Origin: Sphingomonas sinipercae
GTDB lineage: Bacteria; Pseudomonadota; Alphaproteobacteria; Sphingomonadales; Sphingomonadaceae
Assembly: GCF_011302055.1 (NCBI RefSeq)
Contig: NZ_CP049871.1
Coordinates: forward strand, 640,501-704,500
Length of the DNA: 64,000 nucleotides
Reading direction: 5' to 3'
Shown: positions 45,052 to 53,821 of the stretch, piece after piece
Layout of the letters: each line of letters begins with the position of its first letter
Numbering within the stretch: the stretch's first letter is position 1
Notes under the pieces: generated by a model
What the model was told of the DNA's origin: nothing
What the model saw: the letters and a program-made list of their open reading frames with translations, nothing else
Database searches by the model: none
Translations under genes and position numbers: made by a program

Positions 45052-46254
45052 ATGTTCGTCACCCATCTCGAATGCTCGCTGACCGGCGAGCACTATCCCG
45101 CCGGCCAGCCCCACGACCTGTCGCGGGCGGGCAAGCCGCTTCTCGTGCGCTACGACCTTGAGCAGGTGCGCTCCGCGATCAGCCGCGACGCGCTTGCGCA
45201 ACGTCCCGCCGACATGTGGAAGTGGCGCGAGCTGCTTCCCTTTCCCGAAAAGGCCGAGTTGATTGCGCTCGGTGAAACCCAGACGCCGATCCTTGCGCTC
45301 AGCCGGACGGCTGCGATGAACGGTGCGGCGGTCCTGCTGGTGAAAGACGAAGGGCGGCTGCCGACGGGATCGTTCAAGGCGCGCGGCATGGCGGCCGCAG
45401 TGACGATGGCCAAGCATTTCGGGGTCGAGCGGATCGCCATCCCGACCAATGGCAACGCCGGTGCCGCAATCGCCGCTTATTCCGCGCGCGCCGGACTTCG
45501 CAGCCTGGTGATCTGCCCGGCCGAAACGCCCGAGATCAATGTCCGCGAGACTGCTGCGTACGGCGCCGATGTCTGGGTCGCGGACGGGCAGATCGACGAA
45601 TGCGGCGCGCTGGTCGGCAAGGGCGCCGCGCAAGGCCTGTGGTTCGACTGCTCGACGCTGAAGGAGCCGTATCGGCTTGAAGGCAAGAAGACGATGGGCT
45701 TCGAACTGGTCGAGCAGCTCGGCTGGCAGGTGCCCGACGCGATCTTCTACCCGACCGGGGGCGGAACCGGCCTGATCGGCATGTGGAAGGCGTTCGACGA
45801 GCTCGAAAAGGTTGGCCTGATCGGACCCGAGCGGCCGCGCATGTATGCCATCCAGGCGAGCGGCTGCGCGCCGATCGTGCGCGCGTTCGAACGCGGCGAC
45901 GAATTTGCCGAGCGCTGGGAAGGCGCAGCCACCGTCGCCACCGGGATCCGCGTGCCCAAGGCGGTCGGCGACTTCCTGATCTTGCGCGCGGTCCGCGAGA
46001 GCGGCGGCGCCGCGATTGCGGTCGAGGAAGCGGACATCGTCGCTGGCGTCACGGACGCCGCGCGGCTGGACGGCATGCTGCTGTGCCCCGAAGGCGGGGC
46101 GGTGCTTGCGGGATGGCGCAAGGCGCTGGAACTGGGCCTGGTCGGCAAGGACGAGCGGGTATTGCTGTTCAATTGCGCGAACGGCAACAAGTACCCATTG
46201 CCCGAGCGGTCGCGTAAATTGACCCTGGCTTCGGCGGAGCCGTCGCAGCTGTAA
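45052..46254 (+). CDS. thrC: Threonine synthase
   Basis: 400 aa. PLP-dependent conversion of phosphohomoserine to threonine. The PLP Lys is K109 in GSFKARG, the phosphate-binding loop is YPTGGGTGLIG. The N-terminal LECSLTGEHYPAGQPHDLSRAGKPLLVRYD pattern, with a short Cys-containing segment, resembles the class II-like bacterial enzymes. Some relatives are annotated as cysteate or diaminopropionate enzymes, so a specialised role is possible. Divergent from dnaJ-like. Confidence 0.9.
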   Translation: MFVTHLECSLTGEHYPAGQPHDLSRAGKPLLVRYDLEQVRSAISRDALAQRPADMWKWRELLPFPEKAELIALGETQTPILALSRTAAMNGAAVLLVKDEGRLPTGSFKARGMAAAVTMAKHFGVERIAIPTNGNAGAAIAAYSARAGLRSLVICPAETPEINVRETAAYGADVWVADGQIDECGALVGKGAAQGLWFDCSTLKEPYRLEGKKTMGFELVEQLGWQVPDAIFYPTGGGTGLIGMWKAFDELEKVGLIGPERPRMYAIQASGCAPIVRAFERGDEFAERWEGAATVATGIRVPKAVGDFLILRAVRESGGAAIAVEEADIVAGVTDAARLDGMLLCPEGGAVLAGWRKALELGLVGKDERVLLFNCANGNKYPLPERSRKLTLASAEPSQL

Positions 46255-46268
46255 GCCGTTAGGTCGCC

Positions 46269-47057
46269 ATGCCCAAGCGCCGCCTGAAGATCGCCAGCTA
46301 CAACATCAACGGAATCACCTCCCGGCTGGAAATCCTGCTGCGCTGGCTGCGCGAATTCGAGCCGGACATTGTCGGCCTTCAGGAACTGAAAACCACCGAC
46401 GAGAACTTTCCGGCCGACGCGCTTGCCGCGGCGGGATATTCGGCGATCTGGCATGGTCAGAAAAGCTGGAACGGAGTCGCCCTGCTCAGCCGTGTCGGCG
46501 ATCCGGTCGAAACGCGCCGCGCGCTGCCCGACGACCCCAACCTCGACCAGAGCCGCTATATCGAGGCGGCCGTGTGCGGCATCCTGGTCGGCAACATGTA
46601 CGCGCCCAACGGCAACCCGCGGCCGGGGCCCAAATTCGACTACAAGCTCGCCTGGCTGGACCGGCTCCACGGCCACGCGCGGCAATTGCTCGACAGCGGC
46701 GTGCCGGCGATCCTGATCGGCGACTTCAATGTCATCCCGACCGACTTCGACGTCTACAAGCCGGAACGCTGGTTGAAGGACGCCCTGTTCGCGGTGGAGG
46801 CGAAGGAGCGCTATGCGGCGCTGGTCGCGCAGGGCTGGACCGACGCGCTGCGCCAGCTACACCCGGACGAGCGCATGTTCACCTTCTGGCATTATTGGCG
46901 CAACGCCTTCCAGCGGGATGCCGGAATCCGCATCGACCACGCCTTGCTGAGCCCGCCGCTGGCCAAGTCGCTGAAAGCAGCTGGGGTCGATCGCACGCCG
47001 CGAGGCTGGGAGAAGACGAGCGACCACGCGCCAATCTGGGTCGAGATTGAGGTTTGA
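46269..47057 (+). CDS. xth: Exodeoxyribonuclease III-like AP endonuclease (copy 2)
   Basis: 262 aa. Same fold as copy 1 at 34019-34792: SYNINGITSRL, IVGLQELKTTDENF, NMYAPNGNPRPGPKFDYK, LIGDFNVIPTDFD, and TSDHAPIWVEIEV. Conserved active-site Glu, Asp, Asn and His are all present. Divergence from copy 1 is clear across the whole length. It lies 14 bp after thrC, and its stop overlaps the start of the O-antigen ligase-like gene by about 11 bases. Confidence 0.94.
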   Translation: MPKRRLKIASYNINGITSRLEILLRWLREFEPDIVGLQELKTTDENFPADALAAAGYSAIWHGQKSWNGVALLSRVGDPVETRRALPDDPNLDQSRYIEAAVCGILVGNMYAPNGNPRPGPKFDYKLAWLDRLHGHARQLLDSGVPAILIGDFNVIPTDFDVYKPERWLKDALFAVEAKERYAALVAQGWTDALRQLHPDERMFTFWHYWRNAFQRDAGIRIDHALLSPPLAKSLKAAGVDRTPRGWEKTSDHAPIWVEIEV

Positions 47058-48321
47058 GCCGCTAAGGCGCGCGGCGCTGACGGCCGCGCAAGGGTTGCTG
47101 CTGGCGGGGGTTTTTGCCCTCGGCTGGATGAAGACCCCTGTCCCGATCGGCGGCCTCCCGGCAGTCGCGAGCGATCTGCTGCTCGCGCTCAGCTTTGCCT
47201 GCCTCGCCATTGCGATCGTCTGCGGGGCAAGGCCGCGCTGGCATCGCGCTCAGTGGTTCCTGCTCGCTTATTTCGCGGCGCTGGCACTGTCGGCGCTGTT
47301 CTCGGCCGATCCCGGGCGAAGCGCGGTGAAGCTGGCGACGCAGGCCTACCTGCTGTCCTTGCCTCTGCTGGTGCTAAACCTTGTGCCCGATCCCCAAGCT
47401 ATGCGGCGCCTGTTCCTGGCGTGGATCGGCGGCGCGGCGGTCGTGACCGCGCTCGGCGTGGCGACCCTGCTGCTGTTCCCGTTCCTTGGGTGGGATTCGA
47501 TCCTTGCCTGGCCGCTTCACCATTTCGGGACCTTGCCCCCGGGCAATTACCCGCGGCTGGAACTGACCTTCCTCTATCCCTCGATCCTCGCCAACTATCT
47601 GGCGGTAGCGCTGATGCTGGTGCTGCTATGCGGCGTCCTGGGCTGGATCAGACCCCGCGTGGCGAATGGGTTGGCGGCGGCGATGGTCCTTGTCGCATTC
47701 TTCGCACTTACGCCGGGCTTTGGCGCCATCGTGCTGATGCTCGCGGCCTGGTTCGCCCATCGCTGGCGCCGGACCAGGCCTGTAATTGCCGCTGCGTCAT
47801 TGATGATCGGCGTCGGTTTCGCGCTGCTGGCGCTGCCGGTCGCGGCGGTAACGCCGATCCTCCATCCGACGGCGCCGTTCGTCTTCAACTTCGACCTCGC
47901 GGGCGTCCAGGTGACGCTGGCCCCCGCGGTGCGGATGCTGACGTGGATCGATGCCTGGCACCGGTTCCTCGACTCGCCGCTGCTCGGTCGCGGCATCGGC
48001 GTGAACGCGGCGTTCGTGCAATTCCTGACCCCGGAGGGAGATCTCGCGACCCTGACCGACGCGCACAACATGTTCCTGAACGTAGCGGCCCAGGCTGGGG
48101 CACTGGGCCTTGCCGGGATCGTTGCAATCTTGTGGTTCGCCGTCCGCCGCGCGCTCGCGCCTTCGAGCGACGTCGTTTTCGCGCTGGCCCTGGCCTTCGC
48201 GTGCAGCCTTGGCGTGCAAGGACTCGTCGGCTCATTCGAGGATAGCCGCCATTTATGGCTGCTCTTCGGACTGCTGCTCGCCGCGGATAGCTGGCGAGAG
48301 CAAGGGCGCGGTGCCGGCTGA
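47047..48321 (+). CDS. O-antigen ligase family membrane protein
   Basis: 424 aa with about ten membrane helices. The large periplasmic loop lies near residues 260-340, with GRGIGVNAAFVQFLTPEG and LTDAHNMFLNVAAQAG, which match the WzyC/RfaL pattern. Such proteins join O-antigen or polymerise a polysaccharide in the periplasm. The TTG at 47047 overlaps the xth stop; no other start is near. Its last codons overlap the 3' end of the tRNA-Thr gene on the other strand by 10 bp. Confidence 0.86.
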   Translation: MRFEPLRRAALTAAQGLLLAGVFALGWMKTPVPIGGLPAVASDLLLALSFACLAIAIVCGARPRWHRAQWFLLAYFAALALSALFSADPGRSAVKLATQAYLLSLPLLVLNLVPDPQAMRRLFLAWIGGAAVVTALGVATLLLFPFLGWDSILAWPLHHFGTLPPGNYPRLELTFLYPSILANYLAVALMLVLLCGVLGWIRPRVANGLAAAMVLVAFFALTPGFGAIVLMLAAWFAHRWRRTRPVIAAASLMIGVGFALLALPVAAVTPILHPTAPFVFNFDLAGVQVTLAPAVRMLTWIDAWHRFLDSPLLGRGIGVNAAFVQFLTPEGDLATLTDAHNMFLNVAAQAGALGLAGIVAILWFAVRRALAPSSDVVFALALAFACSLGVQGLVGSFEDSRHLWLLFGLLLAADSWREQGRGAG

Positions 48322-48383
48322 GGGATTTGAACCCCCGACCTTCGGTTTACAAAACCGCTGCACTACCACTGTGCTAAGCCGGC
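48312..48383 (-). tRNA. tRNA-Thr (anticodon UGU)
   Basis: 72 nt on the minus strand, CCA not encoded. Acceptor stem GCCGGCT pairs with AGCCGGC, the D-arm is GCACAGTGGTAGTGC, and the T-arm GGGGGTTCAAATCCCTC is standard. The anticodon stem GCGGT/ACCGA with the loop TTTGTAA gives TGT; the outer pair is a G-A mismatch. The 3' end overlaps the end of the O-antigen ligase-like gene by 10 bp on the opposite strand. Confidence 0.95.
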
Positions 48384-48405
48384 GCACCGAGCGCGGCCAT
48401 TTGCG

Positions 48406-49260
48406 TCAAAGGATGCCGAACGTCCAGCCTTCGCTGCGTGCGATTGCAGGTGTCAGGTGCGGCGGATCGAACGCTGCCGGCTCCGTAGCGGCGAGCGCGC
48501 GCATCCCGGCGGCGGTGACGAGCGCGTCAGTCTGGTGATCGTTGGGCTCGAAACGCAACTTCACCGGCTTGCTGCCCAAGCCGGCTAAAGCCTGGTTGAG
48601 CTGCTCGCGGGTGCGCAGCTTGGTGCCGCTCATGCCGGCGCGGCGAAGGTAGATGCGGGTATAGATTTCGACGACCGCGCTACCCCGTTCCGGCAGCGGG
48701 TCCATCGGCCAGATCGCGACCTTGCCGTCGATCCGGTGGAGCAGCCGCATGCCCGAGAAGCTGGCCTTCGCCACCTGCGCCGCGCCGATTGCGTCGTAGG
48801 CGCTGGCGGTCTTGCGGCCGCCCTGCTGGTTGAGCAAGCGGTCGCATTGGCGGAAGCGGACGAAGTCGGCCTTCACGCCGTCGGCGATCCCGAAATAGAA
48901 GTGCTTGCGGTGCGCGGTCTCGAGGAAGCTGGCGGCGCCGAGATCCTCATCCTCGCTCAAGCCGTCGACATAGGCCCAGAATTCACGGGCGGTCGCGGGG
49001 ACGTCGGCTTCGCCGGGAAGATATTCGCCGCGTTCGACGATGGGCGGAGCGAAGCTGAAGTCGAAGCCGAATAACGTGTCCCGGTCGGCGGCTCGCTTCA
49101 GCAGCCAGCGCAGCACTTCCTCGCGCGACCAGACGTGCCCGGGCCGCACCAGGCGGGGAGGGGCATCGCCGACCGCCTCGGCGATGGCGATGCCCTTGTG
49201 CCGTTTCCCCTTCGCGCCCGACCAGTCGATCGCGACGAAGGAGTCGAAGTGCCGCGTCAA
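48406..49260 (-). CDS. DUF429-like (predicted RNase H-fold nuclease) protein
   Basis: 284 aa from a TTG at 49260 that overlaps the upstream stop (TTGA). The start FVAIDWSGAKGKRHKGIAIAE, GFDFSFAPP and HQTDALVTAAGMRAL contain acidic residues of the RNase H-like fold, as described for DUF429. The family is often near poorly characterised genes. Biochemical function is not known. It is coupled to the Msc-like channel gene on the same strand. Confidence 0.72.
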   Translation of the reverse strand: MTRHFDSFVAIDWSGAKGKRHKGIAIAEAVGDAPPRLVRPGHVWSREEVLRWLLKRAADRDTLFGFDFSFAPPIVERGEYLPGEADVPATAREFWAYVDGLSEDEDLGAASFLETAHRKHFYFGIADGVKADFVRFRQCDRLLNQQGGRKTASAYDAIGAAQVAKASFSGMRLLHRIDGKVAIWPMDPLPERGSAVVEIYTRIYLRRAGMSGTKLRTREQLNQALAGLGSKPVKLRFEPNDHQTDALVTAAGMRALAATEPAAFDPPHLTPAIARSEGWTFGIL

Positions 49261-50591
49261 ACCAGCGGCGGCTGACGGTCGTCGCTTGGCGAGCTCTGCT
49301 GCACTGGACGCGGCGTTGGCGGCGTTGGCGGCGTAGGCGTATTGAGCTGCGTTTCCGCCTTGTCCGCCGCCTGGTTTAGCAGGCGCGCTGCCGCGTCACG
49401 GCCGCCGAGACCGAACGCGAGTGCCGCCGCGACAGCCGCCGAGCCGAGGATCAGGCCGAACGCCATCATCACGATCACGTCCGCAAGCCCCATGAAAGTC
49501 AGACCGATCGCGGTGAACAAAGCGATGATCGCGTACCGGACGATGGTCTGCCCAAACCCGCCTTCACCGGTTGAGCTTCCGACCAAGCCGGCAATAATCC
49601 GGGCAAGGAAAATGCCCGCGACGATGATCAGGGTGCCGAAAATCACCTTTCCGCCAAGCTCCGTCACTTGTGCGAGGAAGATAGCAATCGTGCCGCCGCC
49701 AAGCTGCTTTGCGGCTTCGATCGACGCGACCAGGACGATCGCGACCATCGCGACGTTCGCGACGATCGTCGACGGGGTCGCGGTTGTCGGCACGATCCCG
49801 GTGGAACGGATCGCCTGGTCGAACCCGGTCGGCGGAAGCACCGCCTCGATGATGGATTTCACGAAACGGGCAAGGATGTAGGCAATGCCGATCCACAAGC
49901 CCGCCGTAAGGATCCTCGGAATCGCCGTGAAAATCTCATTCAGCATGTTGATCGCGGGCAGCGAGATGGCCTCGATGCCTAAGACTTCAAAGGCCGCGAT
50001 CGCCGCGGGAATGATGACCAGCGCGAAGGCGAGCATGCCAAGCGCGCGAGCCAAGCCCGCGGCAGGCCGGGATGCCGCGCCAACTCCCGTTTGAGGGCCG
50101 GCAGCCGGCATCGGCGATACCGAACTTTCACTGCGCGCGCCCCTGATGCCGAGCCTGTTCAGGAGCCCGTCCACGTTCATCGCACTGACGACGGACTCGG
50201 TCAGCTGCCGGAGAATTCGAGCCAGAATGTAACCAATGAAAAGGATTAGACCGAAGCCAAGGAGCCGCGGCAGGAACTCAAAGATGCCGGCAAGCAACTG
50301 ATTGATTGGCTGCAAGATTTGCGCAATTCCCAGGAACTGCAGCGCAGCCATGATGCCGACCAGCCAGATGATCAGCTTGGCGATCGTGCCGATCTGGTGA
50401 CCGACCGTTTCATGCTGGTTGCCGGGCGTGTTTCTCTGCAGCGCTGGGGTGCGGGATATGGCCTTGGCCAGCGCCCATTTGACGGCGCGCGCGACCAGCC
50501 ATGTCGCGATCAGGATGAGGATGGCGATCAGGATTCGCGGTCCCCATTCCATGGCCTGGTTTTGCCAGTAATCGCCGGTTTGGTCGTACAT
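49257..50591 (-). CDS. Mechanosensitive channel-like protein with conserved TM helix repeats
   Basis: 444 aa with many hydrophobic segments, including helices near residues 19-35, 70-90, 108-125, 188-205, 233-250, 275-290, 310-330 and 350-385. The repeated motif IFEFLPRLLGFGLILFIGYILARIL and IFTAIPRILTAGLWIGIAYILAR is the conserved TM helix family, a relative of small MscS channels. A Pro/Thr-rich C-terminus follows (NTPTPPTPPTPRP). The lack of a typical MscS beta domain makes gating function uncertain. Confidence 0.85.
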   Translation of the reverse strand: MYDQTGDYWQNQAMEWGPRILIAILILIATWLVARAVKWALAKAISRTPALQRNTPGNQHETVGHQIGTIAKLIIWLVGIMAALQFLGIAQILQPINQLLAGIFEFLPRLLGFGLILFIGYILARILRQLTESVVSAMNVDGLLNRLGIRGARSESSVSPMPAAGPQTGVGAASRPAAGLARALGMLAFALVIIPAAIAAFEVLGIEAISLPAINMLNEIFTAIPRILTAGLWIGIAYILARFVKSIIEAVLPPTGFDQAIRSTGIVPTTATPSTIVANVAMVAIVLVASIEAAKQLGGGTIAIFLAQVTELGGKVIFGTLIIVAGIFLARIIAGLVGSSTGEGGFGQTIVRYAIIALFTAIGLTFMGLADVIVMMAFGLILGSAAVAAALAFGLGGRDAAARLLNQAADKAETQLNTPTPPTPPTPRPVQQSSPSDDRQPPLV

Positions 50592-50602
50592 GCTACGCTC
50601 CC

Positions 50603-51919
50603 CTAATTAGCCTTGTTCAACGCGCTGCGTCTTTCCGCCCAGAAATGCAGCCTTTCCCGAACGCGGGCTTCGAAGCCGCGCTCCGTCGGCGCGTAAAATT
50701 CCTGCGGCTGCATTTCTTCCGGCCAATAATTGGCGCCGGAAAAGCCGTCGTCCGCATCGTGATCGTAAGCATAGCCTTTGCCGTAGCCGATGTCTTTCAT
50801 CAGCTTCGTCGGCGCGTTGAGAATGTTGGGCGGCGGCATCAGCGATCCGGTTTCCCTGGCCGACCGCCAAGCCGCTTTCTGGGCCGCATACGCCGCGTTC
50901 GATTTGGGCGCTGTGGCCAGGTAAAGGCAGGCTTGCACGAGCGCGAGTTCGCCTTCGGGCGAACCGAGAAAATCGTAGGCGTCCTTGGCGGCGAGGCATT
51001 GCACCAGCGCTTGCGGATCGGCGAGCCCGACGTCCTCCATCGCCGCGCGGGTCAGCCGGCGCAGCAGGTAGAGCGGCTCTTCTCCTGCAACGAGCATTCG
51101 CGCGAGATAATAAAGCGAGGCCTGAGGGTCGGAGCCGCGGATGCTTTTGTGCAGGGCGGAGATGAGGTTGTAATGCCCCTCCCGGTCCTTGTCGTAGACG
51201 GGGACCCGCCGGTGCAGCAGCGCAGCCATTGCCGACGGGTCGAGCGGTTCTTGCGGCGCGATGTCGAAAATCGTCTCGACCTGGTTGAGCAGGAAGCGGC
51301 CGTCGCCGTCGGCGCTGGCGACCAGCGCGGCGCGGGCGTCGGGGGTGAGCGGGAGCGGTTTGCCCGTCTCGCCCTCCGCTCGCGCAATCAGCGTGTCTAG
51401 TGCCTGCTCGTTGAGGCGGCGCAGGATCAGTACCTGGCAGCGCGACAGCAGCGCCGCGTTCAACTCGAAGCTCGGATTCTCGGTCGTCGCGCCGACCAGG
51501 GTTACCGTCCCGTCCTCGACGAAGGGCAGGAAGCCATCCTGCTGGGCGCGGTTGAAGCGGTGGATTTCGTCAACGAACAGCAAGGTGCGCTGGCCGGCGC
51601 GAGCGGCGGTCCTGGCTTCGGCAAAATGCTTCTTGAGGTCGGCGACGCCGGAGAAGACGGCGGAAATGGCGACGAAGCGAAGGCCGACCGCATCGGCCAG
51701 CAGGCGCGCGATGCTGGTCTTGCCGGTCCCCGGCGGTCCCCACAGGATCATCGAGCCGAGCTTTCCCGCCGCGACCATCCGGCCGATCGCCCCGTCGGGG
51801 CCGGTCAGATGCTCCTGGCCGACAACGTCGCCCAGGCTGGCCGGCCGGAGCCGATCCGCAAGCGGCGCATTCCCAGCGCTATCGGCGGCTTGCGTCGGGT
51901 CACCAAACAGGTCGGCCAT
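50603..51919 (-). CDS. rarA: Replication-associated recombination protein A
   Basis: 438 aa. A AAA+ ATPase related to clamp loaders, acting at stalled forks. Walker A is GPPGTGKT at 61-68, Walker B LLFVDEIHRFN, followed by sensor 1 VGATTENPSFELN. The C-terminal tetramerisation domain has ALHKSIRGSDPQASLYYLARML and KDIGYGKGYAYDHDADDGFSGANYWPEEM, typical of RarA/MgsA. Start ATG at 51919. It is separated from the divergent PadR gene by about 94 bp containing palindromes. Confidence 0.95.
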   Translation of the reverse strand: MADLFGDPTQAADSAGNAPLADRLRPASLGDVVGQEHLTGPDGAIGRMVAAGKLGSMILWGPPGTGKTSIARLLADAVGLRFVAISAVFSGVADLKKHFAEARTAARAGQRTLLFVDEIHRFNRAQQDGFLPFVEDGTVTLVGATTENPSFELNAALLSRCQVLILRRLNEQALDTLIARAEGETGKPLPLTPDARAALVASADGDGRFLLNQVETIFDIAPQEPLDPSAMAALLHRRVPVYDKDREGHYNLISALHKSIRGSDPQASLYYLARMLVAGEEPLYLLRRLTRAAMEDVGLADPQALVQCLAAKDAYDFLGSPEGELALVQACLYLATAPKSNAAYAAQKAAWRSARETGSLMPPPNILNAPTKLMKDIGYGKGYAYDHDADDGFSGANYWPEEMQPQEFYAPTERGFEARVRERLHFWAERRSALNKAN

Positions 51920-51978
51920 CAGCGGCTCTTACGAACTCACTGGGAAAATGCACCAGCCCTCTTGCTGAAGATACAACC

Positions 51979-52000
51979 AAGATATATCTTAGATGCATCT
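51979..52000. promoter_or_regulatory. Two abutting palindromes upstream of the PadR gene (candidate operator)
   Basis: AAGATATATCTT at 51979-51990 is a perfect 12-bp palindrome, followed directly by the 10-bp palindrome AGATGCATCT at 51991-52000. GAGGAG for the PadR start follows at once. PadR-family repressors bind dyads of this kind and often control their own genes. Located between rarA and the PadR gene; rarA could also be affected. Confidence 0.55.
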
Positions 52001-52013
52001 GAGGAGAGCGAAA

Positions 52014-52631
52014 ATGCACAAACATGGATGCGGCCCGCGTGGCAGGTTCGAATTCAACATTCCGCCGATGTTCGCGATGGGCGGCCGCGGGGGAAGCTGG
52101 GGGCCGTTCTCGTTCGACTTCGGGGATGGGCCCGGCGGTTGGGGCGAGCGCCCGCGCGGCCGGCGGCGTTCGCAGCTCGGGTCGGACGACCTCAGGCTGC
52201 TCCTGCTTTTCCTGATCGCCGAGAAGCCTCGGCATGGATACGACCTGATTAAGGCGATCGAATTGCTCAGCGACGGCAATTACGTTCCCAGCGCGGGCGT
52301 GATCTACCCGACGCTGACCATGCTTCAGGACATGGGCCACATCGAAGAGGTGCCCGAGGAAGGATCGCGCAAGACGTATCAGGCGACCGCCGAAGGACGC
52401 GAGTTCCTGGAGCAGGAAGGCCTGCGGATGACCGAAGTGCTGGAGCGGATGGATCGCGCCGGCGGCGGCCAGCGCCAGGCGAACAGCAACCCACACCTCG
52501 GCCGGGCGGTCGGTAACTTGATGCACGCCCTGCGCAACCGCGTCGCCCAGGATGGCTGGGACGATGAATTGGTGCACGAAATCACTGCCATCCTCGACGA
52601 GGCGGCGCAGCGGATCGAGCGGACGAAATAG
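52014..52631 (+). CDS. PadR family transcriptional regulator
   Basis: 205 aa from the ATG at 52014, with GAGGAG upstream. The first 55 residues are rich in Gly, Arg and Phe (GGRGGSWGPFSFDFGDGPGG), as in a PadR group of alphaproteobacteria. The winged helix domain has LLLLFLIAEKPRHGYDLIKAIE and GVIYPTLTMLQDMGHIEE. The C-terminal helix dimerises. Likely represses itself through the palindromes at 51979-52000. Ligand and targets are not known; no efflux pump is adjacent. Confidence 0.91.
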   Translation: MHKHGCGPRGRFEFNIPPMFAMGGRGGSWGPFSFDFGDGPGGWGERPRGRRRSQLGSDDLRLLLLFLIAEKPRHGYDLIKAIELLSDGNYVPSAGVIYPTLTMLQDMGHIEEVPEEGSRKTYQATAEGREFLEQEGLRMTEVLERMDRAGGGQRQANSNPHLGRAVGNLMHALRNRVAQDGWDDELVHEITAILDEAAQRIERTK

Positions 52632-53801
52632 CTAGGCGCGGTTGATCCGGCCGAGACGCTCGCGGCGCTCGATGGCGCGGATGTAGGCGGCCGCGGCGAC
52701 GGCATTGATGGTGTCCCAGTCCATGGTCCTGGCATAATCCAGGCCGGCGGCGCCATGCCGTTGCCGAAGCTCTGGTTCTCGTGCGTATCGCTCCAGGGCA
52801 TCGGCAAACGCTTCGCCGTCGCCCGGCTCGACCAGGATGCCGGTCCGCCCATCCTCGACCAGGTTGGTCGCGCCGGTGGCCTCGGCCGCAAGGACCGGCA
52901 GCCCGCAGGCCATCGCTTCTAGCGTGACGTTGCCGAAGGTTTCGGTGACCGAGGGATTGAGGAAGACGTCGGAGCTGGCGACGGCGCGCGCAAGATCATC
53001 GCCGACCAGTTGGCCTACGAAGATCCCGGTCGGCATATGCTGCTCGAACCACGGCCGGGCGGGGCCTTCGCCAATCACCAGCGCGCGATGCGGGACACCG
53101 CGGGCCTCCAGCTCGTTGATCGCCGCCGCGAACACGTCCAGCGCCTTTTCGAGCACGATCCGACCGAGGAACATGACGACGAGCTCGTCATCCTTGATCC
53201 CCAGCCCACGCCGCCATGCCATGTCGCGGCGATGCGGGTTGAACTGTTCCCGGTCGACGCCCCGGGTCCAGATGTGGATGGTCCGGTTCATGCGATGGGC
53301 GCGAAGCACCGCCGCTGTCGATTCCGCCGGGACGAGCAGGGCATCGCACCGCAGATAGAGCCGCCGGAGGAGCGAGCGCACCGTCGGCTCGAACATCTCC
53401 AGGTGATAGTAGCTGAGGTAGGTTTCGAAGCGGGTGTGGACCGAAGCGAGCGCGGGAATGTTGCGGGCGCGCGCCCAGGTCACGGCCCGGTGAGAGGACA
53501 AGTCCGGGCTTGCGATATGGATCACGTTGGGGGCAAATTCGGCCAGGTCGCGCCGAACCGATCGCGGTAAGCCAAGCGTGGCCCGATATTCGGGCCGACC
53601 GGGGATCGGCACCGACGGCACCGCCACCAGATCGCCCGTTGGCGGAAACGCCGGGTTTTCCACGACCGGTGCGTAGATGCGGACGTTCGCGCCTTGCCGA
53701 AGAAGGTAATCGACCAGTCGGTTGAGTGCCTGGTTCGCGCCGTCGCGGACGTAATTGTAATTGCCCGTGAAGAGGGCGATTCGGAGGTCGCTCGGCTGCA
53801 T
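52632..53801 (-). CDS. Glycosyltransferase family 4 (GDP-mannose-type, MgtA-like)
   Basis: 389 aa from the ATG at 53801. The N-terminal domain has RIALFTGNYNYVRDGANQALN and DLSSHRAVTWARARNIPALASVHTRFETYLSYY. The C-terminal GT-B domain has MFLGRIVLEKALDVF, GEGPARPWFEQHMP and the EX7E region SVTETFGNVTLEAMACG. Such enzymes transfer mannose or glucuronosyl-lipid sugars; in sphingomonads glycosphingolipid synthesis is possible but not shown. A TTG at 53819 is an alternative start. The stop abuts that of the convergent PadR gene. Confidence 0.86.
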   Translation of the reverse strand: MQPSDLRIALFTGNYNYVRDGANQALNRLVDYLLRQGANVRIYAPVVENPAFPPTGDLVAVPSVPIPGRPEYRATLGLPRSVRRDLAEFAPNVIHIASPDLSSHRAVTWARARNIPALASVHTRFETYLSYYHLEMFEPTVRSLLRRLYLRCDALLVPAESTAAVLRAHRMNRTIHIWTRGVDREQFNPHRRDMAWRRGLGIKDDELVVMFLGRIVLEKALDVFAAAINELEARGVPHRALVIGEGPARPWFEQHMPTGIFVGQLVGDDLARAVASSDVFLNPSVTETFGNVTLEAMACGLPVLAAEATGATNLVEDGRTGILVEPGDGEAFADALERYAREPELRQRHGAAGLDYARTMDWDTINAVAAAAYIRAIERRERLGRINRA

Positions 53802-53821
53802 GGGCGGCTCGTGCTTCAAAA

